Shown here: in pieces, positions 12,060 to 24,649 of the stretch | How the letters are laid out: each line of letters opens with the position of its first letter | Position numbering within the stretch: the first letter of the stretch is position 1 | Source of the DNA: Cocos nucifera | Taxonomy: Eukaryota > Streptophyta > Magnoliopsida > Arecales > Arecaceae | Assembly (NCBI GenBank): GCA_006176705.1 | Contig: QRFJ01005225.1 | Location: 1 to 64,000, forward strand | Direction: 5' to 3' | DNA: 64,000 nucleotides | Position numbers and translations under genes: made by a program | Notes under the pieces: model-generated | Told to the model about the DNA's origin: nothing | The model's input: the letters and a program-made list of their open reading frames with translations, nothing else | The model's database searches: none

Positions 12060-13057
12060 ATCTCTATCATCGACATCATCAAAACTCCTTTCGATGGATC
12101 AGAACTCTTTTGATTCGAACAGCTAGAATGATCGACAATCTAAATCATTCTAATTGCTCCCAAAATCCATCAGTGACACCTAGCAGTATATGGTAGCAAC
12201 CCATCAGAGCTGAATGCGAATCTCTTGATGCAGCTATCTGTGTGATTAAGTTCTTCTATCTTGAGCCCCGATCAGATTAGGGTTTTGGTGAACTCGTCAA
12301 ACCCTAGTCTCTGTCATATGATGTAATCATTCGATTCAAGTCCGATGTAAAGAGCTAAATAAAAACTCTTTCTACTATTTCACTCTGCCATGGCCATGGG
12401 CTTCTGGACTTGATTCTCATTATCATCATAGGGCTGCTCCTCTACCACCGAGGTAGATAGATTTCATCTTGATGCAATCCAGTTCCTACAATGAACATGC
12501 CATAGCCAACATACACCTTAGGATTCTGTATGGCTAGAAGATCGAGTTATGGTGTTATCAAACTATAACACCTTCATGGTGAACTACCGATGCACCTTAG
12601 GTCAAAGAACTAGATACACCACTACAGCATCAAGTCAGTCATTGACGAGAAGGTAGACTTTCTAATGACTACTCAAGGTGGTCACGCTTAGTGCCCTCAT
12701 TCTCTAACGAGTATCTATTCTCTCACTTCGATGTCTCCACACCATAGACTCAAGACTCATCTACTAAAGAAAAATGATTGTACACCAACCTTCTGGATCA
12801 ATCACCATCCTCATGATGATTCTATGGTCGGAAGCATTTTATGAGTTAATAATGATTATTCATATCTTAAATTTTCAACTCTTGAAAATATGAATTATCA
12901 TTACCATTAACTCAAAGGATGTATCATAGACACTAAATATACATATGTGATAAAAAATAATCCATTTTATTGATAATAGTCAAAATTATAATTTTATCCC
13001 TAGAAGTGTATTACAAGTGTCAGCCAATTCTGACTTCTAGGGCATATATATCTAACA
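12060..13057 (-). repeat. Copia LTR fragment D, antisense
   Basis: Collinear with 6,481-7,483 of LTR A, from ATCTCTATCATCG to the terminus CTAACA at 13,057. The 13,057 end is a true LTR end and abuts copia C coding sequence, so D had inserted into C. The left end is cut where gypsy B entered. It is more diverged than LTR A, and the antisense ORF seen in LTR A is broken here. Confidence 0.87.
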
Positions 13058-16000
13058 GTTCTAGTACTTATTTATGTACTTTCATGCAGGATCTTGAGGA
13101 TAGCAGGTGGCTTAGGGATGGTGAGATGATCCTACGTATTGAAAATGGAGCAAGAGTTGCTGTTGTGGCTGTGGGAGCTTACCCTCTTCGACTACCATCT
13201 GGTTTAGATTTAGTACTTAAGGATTGTTATTATGTGCTTGCAACAAATAAAAATTTGATTTCTGTTTCATGTTTAGCACTAGAAGGCTATGTAATTAGTT
13301 TTCTTAAGGATCATTGTAACATTCTTTATGAAAGAAATAAAATTGCAAGTGATTTTCTTATTAACGGTCTTTATCGGTTACATATTGATGTATCTATTTT
13401 TAATATTGAGCAAAATATGAATGCCATAAAATCAAAATGATCCAGAGATAGTCCAAATGATAGGTATCTATGGCATCTTAAACTAGGTCATATAGCAGAA
13501 TATAGAATTAATAAATTAGAGAAAATCGGGCTATTAAGTCCATTGACTTTCGAGTTATATCCAATTTATGAACCATATCTTCATGGCAAAATGAGTAAAC
13601 TTCCTTTTATGGTACATGGAGAAAGGGCCATGGATTTACTTGCCCTAGTACATATTGATGTGTGCGGCCCATTTGATGTGCCGACTAGAGGCAATTTTGT
13701 CTACTTCATAACCTTCATCGATGATTTATCTCGGTATGGATATGTGTATCTTATGAGACATAAGTCTGAAGCTTTTAAAATGTTTAAAGAATTCAGACAT
13801 GAAGTAGAAAAGTAAACTAAAAAATCTATTAAGGTTCTTTGATCAGATCGAGGAGGTGAATACCTTAGTCAAAAATTCTTGGACTATCTCAAGTAGAATG
13901 GCATAGTCTCTTAATGGACTCCACTTGGAACATCTCAACTCAATAAAATTTTAGAACGGAGGAATCGGACTCTATTAGATATGGTCCGATCTATGATGAG
14001 CTTCATAGACCTTTCTGATTTTCTTTTGGGGTATAGTTTGTTAACTGCTATATATTTACTGAATGGGGTTCCTTCTAAAATCGTTCCTACCATACCATAT
14101 GAGATATGCCATGGTAAGAAATCAAGTCTGAGTCATCTCAAAATTTGGGATTGTTCGGCTCATGTCAAAAGACAACAAGCAGATAAGTTAGACTATAGGT
14201 CCTTTAGAGCTCGATTCATAGGATATCCTAAAGAATCATTAGGATATTATTTCTATAATCTAGAAGATCACAATGTGATTGTGAGTCGACATGCCATCTT
14301 TCTTGAAAAATAGTTTATTTAAGATGATGGCATTGAAAAGTAGATCAAGCTAGAGGAAAAAGTCTCCCAAGAGCAAAGAGCTAAGGATCCTTTGGAACTA
14401 AATCAGGTTGAGCCAATACAATCACTACCTCCTCTACCTCGAAGATTGGAAAGGATTTTTCGTTCTTCTGAGAGGTACTTAGGTATTATTTTAGAGGAAG
14501 TAGAGAAAATATTCCTCGTAGGTATTGGAGTTCATGTTGATGATCCCAAAACCTATAACAAGGCGATATTAGATATCGACTCTGAGAAATGATTAGAGGC
14601 AATGAAGTCAGAAATTGACTCGATGTACTCAAGCCAAGTCTGGACCTTGGTAGATCCATTAGAAGTTATAATACCTATTGGGTGTAAATGAATCTATTAG
14701 AGAAAGATTGGTGCAGATGAAAATGTAGAGACATTCAAAGCTAGATTAGTAGCAAAAGATTATAGTCAGCGCGAAGGCATTGACTATTAGGATACCTTTT
14801 CGTCAGTAGCCATACTTAAATTCATTCGCACATTGCTTGCTGTTACAATCTATTTCAATTATGAAATATGAAAAATGGATGTAAAAATAATATTTTTAAA
14901 TAGATATCTTGAGGAAGATATCTATATAGAATAGCCGCTGAGTTTCATATCCAGTGATACTGATCACAAAGTATGCAAGCTGCAAAGATCCATATATGGA
15001 CTTAAGCAAGCATCTCGAAGCTGGAATACTCATTTTAATGATGTGATCAAATTATTTGATTTCATCAAGAACGAGGAGGAACCATATATTTTCAGAAAAA
15101 TCAGTGGGAGCGCTATTATCTTCCTCGTACTGTACGTGGATGATATCCTCCTTATTGGAAATGATATTCCTATATTGACCATAGTTAAAATATGGTTATC
15201 TAAAGAATTCTCCATGAAAGATCTAGGAAAAGCATCCTTCATTTTTGGAATCAAAGTTTATAGAGATAGACCGAATAGGATGCTAGGTCTTTCACAGAAG
15301 ATATATATAGAGGAAGTGCTAAAGAGGTTTAGCATGAAAAACTCCAAGCGGAGATTGGTATCCTTCAGACATGGCATTCATCTCTCCAAGAAAATGTGTC
15401 CCAACACACCAGAGGAGATTGAACGCATGAGCAAGATCCCTTATGCTTCTGCAATAGGGAGCCTCATGCATGCCATGTTATGTACACGACCTGATATAGC
15501 CCATATTGTAAGTGTCACAAGCAGATATCAGTCAAATTTAGGAGAAGAACACTGAACTTCTATGAAATGTATCCTTAAGTACTTAAGAAGAACTAAGGAT
15601 ATGTTCTTGATTTTTGGTAATGGAGAACTCAAAGTCCAAGGATATACAGACTCGGATTTTATGTCCGATATAGATTATCGAAAGTTGACATCTGAAAATC
15701 TATTTGTGTATAATGGTGGTGCTGTCAGTTAGAAGAGTTTCAAACAAACAGTAATAGCAGATTTCATCATGAAAGCAAAATATATCGCTGTGTCAGAAGC
15801 TGCAAATGAGGCATTCTGGTATAAGAAGTTTGCCACAGAGATCGAAGTGATGCCATCAAATGCCATTCCTCTATATTATGATAATAATGGCGCCATAGTC
15901 TTTGCTAAGGAGCCGAGGTCTCATAAAAAATTCAAACACATCGAGCGGTGATACCACTTCATCCGTGATTATCTTAAGAAAGAATACATCGAGGTCAAGA

Positions 16001-16115
16001 GAGTCGACTTCGCAGATAATACGACAGACCCACTTATAAAGTCGTTGGGCTAGCAGAAGATCGAAACCCATCTTAAGAAGATGGGACTTAGATTTATAGC
16101 TAATTGGCTTTAGAT
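13058..16115 (+). pseudogene. Copia C pol (gag-preintegrase, integrase, RT, RNase H)
   Basis: Order along the strand: gag-preintegrase (LEDSRWLRDGEMILR, 13,090-13,440); integrase with the first catalytic Asp in HIDVCGPFD (about 13,655) and the second in SDRGGEY (about 13,845); the integrase C-terminus to 14,313 (ARFIGYPKESLGYYFYN); RT with YVDD at 15,133-15,144 in LYVDDILLIGND; then RNase H with EAFWYKKF and YYDNNGAI to about 16,100. Integrase before RT is diagnostic of Ty1/copia. Many single-base stops (TAG or TAA for Trp, Gln or Lys codons) and at least four frame changes make it a pseudogene. It is better preserved than copia A. Confidence 0.92.
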
Positions 16116-16127
16116 CAAGTGGGAGTT
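16116..16127 (+). promoter_or_regulatory. Polypurine tract of copia C
   Basis: AAGTGGGAGTT directly before the LTR start TGTTAG. The same tract, slightly mutated, precedes the 3' LTR at 30,877. Confidence 0.8.
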
Positions 16128-18414
16128 TGTTAGATATGTGTGCCCTAGAAGCCAGAATTGGCTGATACTTATTATACACTTCTAAGGACAAAATTATAAT
16201 TTTGACTATAAATAATAAAATAGATTATTTTCTATCATAATGTGTATTTAGTGTCTGTGATACATTTCTTGAGTTAATGGCAATGATAGTTCTTATTTTC
16301 AAGAGTTAAAAATTTAAGATATGAATTTTCATTATTAACTCATAAAATGCTTCTGACCGTAGGATCATCATGAGGATGATGATTGATCCAAAAGATTGGT
16401 GTACAATCACTTCTTTATAGTAGATGAGTCTTGAGTCTATGGTATACAGATATCAAAGCGAGAGTATAGATACTCGTTAGAGAACGAGGGCACTGAGCGT
16501 AACCACCTCGAGCAGTCATTAGGAAGTCCACCTTCTCATCGATGACTGGCTCGAACCTGCAGTTGTGTGTCTGATTTTTTGACCTGAGGTGCATCGATAG
16601 TTCACCTTGAGGGTGTTATAGTTTGACTATACCATGACTCGGTCATCTAGCCATTCGAAACTCTGAGGTGTATGTTGGCTATAGCATGTTCATTGTAGAA
16701 ATTAGACTGCATCAATAAGGAATCTATCTACCTCGATAGATGAGGAGTAGCCCTATGATGATCATGAGAATCAAGTCCATAAGCCCATGGCCATGGCAGA
16801 GTGAAATAATAGAAAGAGTTTCTATTAAGATTTTCACATTGGACTTAAATCAAATGATTAATCATATGATGGATATTAGGGTTTGATGAGATAACCTTAA
16901 CTCCAATCCAATCGGGGCTCAAGATAGAAGGACTTAACCACATAGGTTACTGCACCGAGAGGTTCATTTTCAATTTTGATGGGTTGCCACCATATGCTGC
17001 TAGGTGTCACTAATGAATTTTGAGAGCAATTAGAATGATTTAGATGATCAATCATACTAGTTGTTTGAATCAGAAAAGTTCTGATCCATCGGAAGGTATT
17101 TCGATGATGTCGATGATAGAGATCGCAATATATCTCATTACCATATGGAACTAAACCTAATTGGATCACACAAATAAGAGTTTTGATCTGAATATCATCA
17201 ATTGGACTAACCCAATTCAATTGATTTGAATTTGATTCAATTAGGTTCAAAAAAATCATGCTAGCACATGATTGAGCCTAATGTTTTTCTTTAATTATCA
17301 TTAAAGTTTGCTCGATTGAGCCAAATGTGATTGGGCTCACTCAGGTATCTTTACTTGTTCTGACTGAAGCTTGTCCAGATTAGAAAATGGTTGTCTTAAT
17401 TTATGAGATGAATTTGAGACAATACCTGCCATTTTTCGTCACCTACTAAATCCTATTTCGAAAATTTGGTCAAACGTTGACCTTTGATACTTAGACATCT
17501 GCCCATGTGTCAAGCCATAATAGAAGAAAATTTTTGGACCAATCTACCTGCTAAAAAGCAAATGGATAAGGGGTGCATGCCTACGGAGGTGTGCGCCCAT
17601 TGATAAAGCATCTGGAGTCTCGTACAGATGGGACTCCAGTTGCTTCGGAGATTCTACTTGGATGGTGCCTAGAAGACTGCTTTGACCCAGTCTTGATGCC
17701 ATCTAAGGATGATTCAGAGGGGCTCTCATCTGATTGGATTAGATGATGTCATCCCACCATTCAGATTTAGATCTAATTGCATAGAAAATCATGATTGGTC
17801 GGAATGATGTGGCACTGCATGGTGCAACAGGATCTATAAAAACCCCATCTACGCCAAGATCAAAAATGCTTGACGCATTGCCAATGCCACAAGACTGCCC
17901 CTCTCCCCCCTTTATGCCACCTTCAGGTGTTTTCTCTCCTATCCATGCCCAATAATTTTTGGGCACAAGTTTGATGCGATCCAAGCAAGAGATAGGCGAT
18001 AGGAAAAGGAAGAAGGCAGCACTGCTGCAAGAGACAACTCGCATCTTCGAAAGAAGTTTTAAAGATCTTTAAAATCAGATCCAGATCTAATTTTTAAAAA
18101 AATAATAAAAAAAGAGAAGATCTCGAGATCCTATCCAAATGGATATCGGTAGAGGTCAGGTACTTGCGTGACTAAATCCAGAACCTCAGGCAGACATCAG
18201 GATCATCACAGGATAATTAGATTACCCACAATAAGATAAAATTAAATTAGATTTAATTTATTCTTTATTTTATTTTATTTTTTTATTAGATCAATAATAT
18301 TAGATCTGAAAAGTCTCAGATCTGATCTAGATCCAAGAAATTTTTTTTTGAAATATCTCTCTTGATCCAATCAGGTTTGAACGAACTTGACCTAGAAAAC
18401 TAGATTTTTTCTTC
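16128..18414 (+). repeat. 3' LTR of copia C (2,287 bp)
   Basis: TGTTAG start and CTTCA end, collinear with LTR A reversed and with 52,186-54,482. It is older-looking, with many substitutions. The antisense ORF found in other copies is interrupted here. Confidence 0.92.
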
Positions 18415-20919
18415 ATTCTATGCGCTCAGAAAATATAAGATGAAGCTGAATCCAACTAAGTACGCCTTTGGAGTAGCCTCAAAAAATTTTTTAAAATTTA
18501 TGGTCTCGAGATGAGGGATCGAGGCCAACCTGAAGAAAATTCGAGCTATCTAGAAGATGACCATCCCAAAGTCCAAGAAAGTTCAATGCTTGATTGGGAA
18601 GGTGGCATCTTTGAGTCATTTTATCTCAAGGTCGGTTGAACGCTGCATGCCCTTCTTCTAAATTCTCAAAAAATCGAAAGATTTTTACTGAACTCAGGAA
18701 TGCCAAAAGGCGTTCGACGAGCTTAACAACTACCTCGGCTCGCCCCCTACTAGCCAAACCCGAATCTGAAGAGGTGCTATTTTTCTACCTCACGGTCTTC
18801 CCTATGGCGCTAGTGGTCGTCTTGCTCAAAGAAGAGATGAAAGTGCTGCGATCAGTCTACTACATAAGTTGGATTCTAAGGGATGCCGAAATCAGGTATA
18901 CAAAGTTGAAAAAATTGACTTATGCTCTTTTGATTGCAATAAGAAGACTTTGACCTTACTTCCAGGGACATGCTATAATGCTCCTCATTAACCAGTCGAT
19001 CAAAGCAATCCTTCATCAAATGGATACTTCCAGAAGAGTTGCAAAATGGGCCATTGAATTAACAGAGTTCGACATCAACTACCGATCTCGACCAATAATC
19101 AAGGCTCAGGCACTGACTGACTTCATAGTTGAATGCACAATTCTAGATGAAGCCAAGCTTGAACAGAGCAAGACCAGCATTTCGTGGTTGCAATCGAGCT
19201 TCTTCGAAGAAAGTGTCGATCTTTTTGAAGATTTTTAGGCTCTGTACGTGGATGGTTCATCCAACTCCGCTAGAGCAGGTGCGGAATTAGTCTTAGCAGT
19301 ACACGCTACACTTTGAATTTTCTACAACTAATAACGGGGTCGAATATAAAGAGCTGATCGTTGGATTAAAAATAGTAGGAGAGTTAAAAGTAGATCGGCT
19401 TCAAGTCTATAGTGCCTTTCAATTGGTGGTCGGCCAAGTTAGTAGCAGATATGAAGCATGGAAGGAAAGTATGATGAAATACCTTAAGAAAGTGAAGGAT
19501 TTGACTTCGACCTTTGGCAGTTTTGGCATTCGACAGATTCTGAGGGTAGAAAATATAAGAGCCGACCTCCTCTCTAAATTGGCCACTTCAACCCCAGTCG
19601 AACTGCCTAAAGAAGTATTTTTTGAAACTCTAAAATGCCTAAGCTCAGGAGAATCATAGTTCGTTATGCAAATGGAGCTCGAGCCGAGCTGGATCGATCC
19701 GTTAGTTGTCTATCTCAAAGAGGAAGTTCTTCCTTATGATCCGAAAGAAGCTCGAAAACTCAGAAATCAAGCCTGTTGGTATGTTTTGTATGAAGGCAAG
19801 TTGTATAAGAGATCGTATTCACTGCCGCTGCTGAGATGTCTTCGACCTTCAGAGGCTGACTTCATATTATAAAAAGTGCACGAGAAAATTTGTGGAAGTC
19901 ATGTAGGAGCCAGGTTCCTATCATAAAAACTATTTTGATAAGAGTACTGTTGGCCGATCTTGTACCATGATTCCATGGAGTATATCAAGAAACATGACCG
20001 CTGTCAAAAAAATGCAAACATACAAAGACAGCCAGCCTCCGAGCTTACTCCACTAAGCACACCTTGGCCATTTATGCCGTGAAAAATGGATATACTTGGT
20101 CCTTTTCCAACGGCATCCGAACAACGAAAGTTTCTCCTGGTCGTGATCGACTACTTCACCAAATGAGTCGAAGCCAAACCACTAGCAAAAATTATCGAGG
20201 TCAAGGTACAAGACTTCATTTGAAAGTCAATTGTCTGTCGGTTCGATCTGTCCCGAACCCTTATAAAAGATAACGGACGACAGTTCACTGGGATGAGGTT
20301 CGCTGAGTTCTGCAAAGATCTAAACATCTCCTATCACTTCACATCGGTAGCTCACCCACAAGCAAATGGAGAAGCTAAAGTGACCAACCGGATTCTGCTG
20401 CAAGACATTAAGACAAGACTCGATAGGGCAAAGGAGGCCTGGGCGGACGAACTTTACCACATCCTCTAGGCGCATCGAACTACTCAAAGGCTATTGATCG
20501 AAAAAACATCATTCACCTTGGCCTTTGGAACGAAGGCAGTCATCCCAATCAAGCTTAAGCTCCCATCAGCATGGGTCGTGGCCTTCGATGAGCAGCATAG
20601 CTCACTGGACCTCATAGTCAACCTTAACCTTCTGAAAGAAAAAAGAGAGAAAACCTAGATTCAGATGGCGGACTACAAACAAAGGGTGGCCTAATACTAT
20701 AACTCCAGAGTCAGAGGTAAAACATTCATAGTGGGAGATTTAGTACTTCGATGAGCCACCATCTCTCAGCCTCAGAGCCAGGGGAAGCTTGCCCCAAATT
20801 GGAAAGGCCCATATGAAGTAGAGGAGGTCGTCCGGTCTGAAACTTATTGCTTGAAGAAGCTTGGAGGAACAATGCTCCCACGATCTTGAAATTTAGAAAA
20901 TCTGAGAATGTACTACTAG
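18415..20919 (+). pseudogene. Gypsy E pol: RT thumb, RNase H, integrase
   Basis: The RT end reads YKMKLNPTKYAFGVASKNF. RNase H contains YVDGSSNSA near 19,245. The linker to integrase runs from 19,423 to 19,872. In the integrase core the second catalytic Asp is at 20,269-20,271 (DNGRQFTG) and the Glu at 20,371-20,373 (QANGEAKVTNR). The C-terminal GPY-type segment (APNWKGPYEVEEV) is at about 20,790-20,830. Numerous stops and frame changes inactivate it. Unlike gypsy B it keeps the integrase core, which shows what B has lost. The last stop is at 20,917-20,919. Confidence 0.88.
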
Positions 20920-21011
20920 TAATTTTTCTTCGATAAAACTCCTCCATTTCAATATTATGATTTCTTGGTGCAAAAACTATGTGATGATAGGAAAGAAGCA
21001 ATCAATAGTGG

Positions 21012-22105
21012 CCACGTTAGAAACAGAAGGAGAACCTCGTCCTAACATGAGCAAAGTCGAAGGTCTCGTTCATTTTAGACGAGATGAGAGGAGAGGCCTT
21101 GACAATGGCTCTTATGCGCTCCTACTGTCCGTTAGGAATAGGAGGAGAACCTCATCCTAACATGAGCAAAGTTGAAGGCCTCGTTCATTTTAGACGAGAT
21201 GAGGGAAGAGGCCTTGATAACGGCCCTTATGCATCCCTATAGTCTGTTAGGAACAGGAGAAGAATCTCGTCCTAACGTGAGTAAAGTTGAAGACCTCATT
21301 TATTTTAGACGAGATGAGGGGAGAGGCCCTGACAACAACCCTTATGCACCCCTACAGCCCATTAAAAATAGGAGAGAGAACCTCATTCTAATGTGAGCAA
21401 AGCCGAATGCCTCGTTCATTTTAGATGAGATGAGGGGAGAGGCCCTGATAATGGCCTTTATGCACCCCTATAGCTCGTTAGGAATAAGAGAAGAATCTCA
21501 TCCTAACATGAGCAAAGTTGAAGACCTCATTTATTTTAGACGAGATGAGGAAAGAGGTCCTGACAATGGCCCTTATGCGCCCCTACAGCCCATTAGGAAT
21601 AGAAGGAGAACGTTGTCCTAACGTGAGCAAAGTTGAAGGCCTCGTTCATTTTAGACGAGATGAGAGGAGAGGCCCTGACAATGGCCCTTATGCGCCCCTA
21701 TAGTCCATTAGGAACAGGAGGAGAACTTCGTCCTAACGAGAGCAAAGTCGAAGGCCTCATTTATTTTAGACAAGATGAGGGGAGAGGCCCTGACAATGAT
21801 CCTTATGCGCCCCTATAGCCCATTAGAAATAGAAGGAGAACCTTGTCCTAACGTGAGCAAAGCCGAGGGTCTCATTGATTTTAGATGAGGTGAGAGGAGA
21901 GGTCCTGACAATGGTCCTTATGTGCTCCTATAGCCCGTTAGAAATAGGAGGAGAACCTTATCCTAACATGAGCAAAGCCGAAGGCCTTGTTCATTTTAGA
22001 CGATGTGAGAGGAGAGGCCCCGACAACGATCCTAATATGCCCCTACAGTCTATTGGGAATAGGAAGAGAATCTCATCCTAACATGAGCAAAAGTCGGAAC
22101 CTCGT
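21012..22105 (+). repeat. Tandem array, about 115-bp unit, in gypsy E 3' UTR
   Basis: About 9.5 units with starts near 21,013, 21,128, 21,244, 21,358, 21,474, 21,588, 21,704, 21,819, 21,934 and 22,048. Short ORFs beginning in successive units translate to near-identical peptides (PNMSKVEGL..FRRDE), which is simply the repeat being read. It corresponds to the shorter array in gypsy B. Confidence 0.9.
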
Positions 22106-22410
22106 AGACCAAAGACGTGGAGAAGGAAAAAGCTCGACGGAGAATCCTTACATGAGTTTTTCCACGATAACCTGACTACATCAAATGCAAAAGGCAGAAC
22201 CTTATCCTAGTTTGCAAGAGAGGTCCTAGTCTGACGTCCACAACAAGCTCGACGTCCGCAATAAGCAACAAGCATGGAAATCTGAGATAGGAGATAAGAT
22301 CTCCTCCGAGCTTCAATCTGAATGGGTGCAGAGTCTGAAAAAGAACTTCGATAGTTGCCTTTTTTATACTCCCTTCCTTCGAATTTTGAACTCGAAAGTG
22401 GGGAGACTAT

Positions 22411-24546
22411 TATTGGGGATAAACCCCACTCCCATCGAAGTCCAGTCTGATGCTTAGCCTAATGCAACTGATAATCATGGAAGAGCTTCGATCGAAAATT
22501 CTCCTTCAGTGGTCGGGCCCCAGTCGGACTCCTCCAACGGTCAAACCTTAGTCGAACTTCTTCAGTCAGTCGAGCTCCTCAGCGGTCGAACCTTAGTCGA
22601 AGTCCTTCTACGGCCGAACCCCAACCGAACTCCTTCAGCTGCTGAACTCCTCCAGCGGTCGAACTCCTTCCGAACCTCTCCTTCAGATGGATTCCTCCAG
22701 GAGCCAAACTTCTTCCAGACCTCTCCTTCGATCGGATTCCTTCAGGAGCCAAACTCCTTCTGGATTTCTTCTTCAATTGGATTCCTCCAGGAGTCGAACT
22801 CCCCCAGACTTCTACTTCAGTCAGATTTCTTCAGGAGCCAAACTTCCTCCGGACTTCTACTTCAGTCAGATTTCTTTAGGAGCCGAACTTCCTCCAAACT
22901 TCTCCTTCAGTCGAATTCCTCCAGGAGTCCAACTCCTTCCGGACCTCTCCTTCAGTCGGATTCCTCTAGGAGCCCAACTCCTTCTGGATCTCTCCTTCAA
23001 TTGAATTCCTCTAAGAGCCGAACTCCTTTCGGACCTCTCCTTCAGATGGATTCCTCCAGGAGCCAAACTCCCTCCGAACTTCTTCTTCAGTCAGATTCCT
23101 TCAGGAGCCCAACTCCTCCTAGACTTCTCACTCAGTCGGATTCCTCCAGGAATCGAACTTTCCCCAAACTTCTACTTCAGTCGGATTCCTTCAGGAGCCA
23201 AACTCCCTCCGAACTTCTCCTTCAGATGAATTCCTCTAGGAGCCGAACTCCTTCCGAACCTCTCCTTCAGATGGATTCCTTCAGGAGCCGAACTCCTTTC
23301 AGACTTCTCCTTCAATCAGATTCCTCCAGGAGCTGAACTCCTCCGGAACTTCTACTTCAGTCGGATTCCTCCAGGAGCCGAACTCTCTTTGGACTTCTTC
23401 CTTAGTCAGATTCCTTCAGGAGCCCAACTCTTTTTGAACTTCTTCTTCAGTCGGATACCTCCAGGAGCCCAACTTTTTTCGGACTTCTTCTTCACTTGGA
23501 TTCCTCCAAGAGCCAAACATCCTTCAAACTTCTCCTTCACTCGGATTCCTCTAGGAGCACAACTCCTTTTGGACTTCTCCTTCAGTCGGATTTCTCTAGG
23601 AGTCTAACTTCTTTCAAACTTCTTCTTCAGTTGAATTCCTCTAGGAGCCCAACTCCTTCCAGACTTCTTCAACCAGATTTCTCCAGGAGCTGAACTTCTT
23701 TCGAACTTCTCCTTCAGCCGAACTTCTCCACCAGTCAAACTCCTTCAGCTAAACTTCTCCACCAATCGGATTTCTTCTGAATTTCTCCATCACTCGAGCT
23801 TCTCCACCAGTTGTACTCCTTCTGGACTTCTTCATCAGTCGAACTCCATCCAAATTTTTTTAGTGGATTACTTTCAGATTTCAAGTAGCATTCCTCTCAG
23901 ATGATCACCTCTAGTCTTATTTTCTTTAGGAGTCTGAACTCCTCTGAAATTGATATACGTCAAAGCTCTTCACCCCTCCACATGGCCTCGAGTGGCTCAG
24001 TATTGGATGGCTACGATTGTCACTATCAGTCTGCTGCAGACGACACCCCTCTCTCTAACAAACCCCATGCAGCCTCGAGCAGTCAGCTACCGGACGGCTA
24101 CGGCTATCACTATCAGTCTGCTGCAGGTGGCACCCCTCTTTGTAACAAACCCCATGCAGCTCCGAGCGGCCAGCTACCAGACGACTATGGCTAGTACTAT
24201 CAATGTACTACAGGCGGCGCCCCTCTCCATAATAAACCCTATGCGGCTTCGAGTGGCTAGCTACCGGACGACTACGACTGTCATTATCAGTTTGCTCCAG
24301 ACTCTATCTATAAAAGGGATCCTTCAGATACATTTTTTCTAAGCTCTCTTCTCCTTCCCAAAACTCTACAGAACTCTTTCCTGAGCACTCCATTTTTGTT
24401 GGCCAGAAGAGCTGACTTGATCATCGAAGGATCCTGTCGGAGCCACCACCACTGACTTCGGACGAAATATTATTTTGCAAGTCATCGGTGGCAACCTCTT
24501 CCTCAGCTCCAGCTTGATCCGACGTTGATCAGATTCTACACCAATA
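22411..24546 (+). repeat. 3' LTR of gypsy E (2,136 bp)
   Basis: Starts TATTGGGGATAAA, where gypsy B has TGTTGGGGATAAA, and ends ACACCAATA. Both terminal dinucleotides have thus changed from TG and CA to TA. A GA-rich polypurine tract precedes it. The TATA box TATAAAAG is at 24,309-24,316. The middle is a minisatellite (separate entry). Confidence 0.85.
22640..23715 (+). repeat. 45-bp minisatellite inside the gypsy E LTR
   Basis: About 23 units of 45 bp, each with GATTCCTCCAGGAGCC, an AACTCCTTC block and CTTCTCCTTCAG. Unit starts 22,691, 22,736 and 22,781 show the period. Because 45 is a multiple of three, a 275-codon frame (22,509-23,336) stays open and reads as a Ser/Arg-rich repeat protein; it is not a gene. 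Confidence 0.92.
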
Positions 24547-24649
24547 AATATAATAAAAAATATAAAAATATTATAAATATAAGAATATTTTTAAAATGCT
24601 TAAATTTTATTATCAAATAAAATTTATTATAATATTTTTTTAAAAAAAT

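Larger units (their letters stand above)
13058..18414 (+). mobile_element. Ty1/copia retrotransposon C, 5' part displaced
   Basis: Holds the end of gag, integrase, RT, RNase H, a polypurine tract and a complete 3' LTR. It begins mid-reading-frame next to the LTR end of D. It ends at 18,414 (CTTCA), where gypsy E RT sequence begins without a gap, so C inserted into E. The 5' LTR and gag should lie left of the window. Confidence 0.9.
18415..24546 (+). mobile_element. Ty3/gypsy retrotransposon E, 5' part displaced
   Basis: Starts inside the RT thumb region next to the copia C LTR. It continues through RNase H, a full-length but broken integrase and a tandem array to its 3' LTR. It is the same family as gypsy B. 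Beyond 24,546 lies AT-rich CACTA sequence, into which E appears to have inserted. Confidence 0.88.

Noticed and set aside
21012..22105. Regular direct repeats considered as a CRISPR-like array
   Set aside because: Units are contiguous 115-bp copies with no unique spacers, inside a plant gypsy 3' UTR.
22509..23336. 275-codon Ser/Arg-rich ORF resembling an RS-domain protein
   Set aside because: It is the 45-bp LTR minisatellite read in one frame; 45 is a multiple of three, so stops are avoided. It lies wholly inside the gypsy E LTR.
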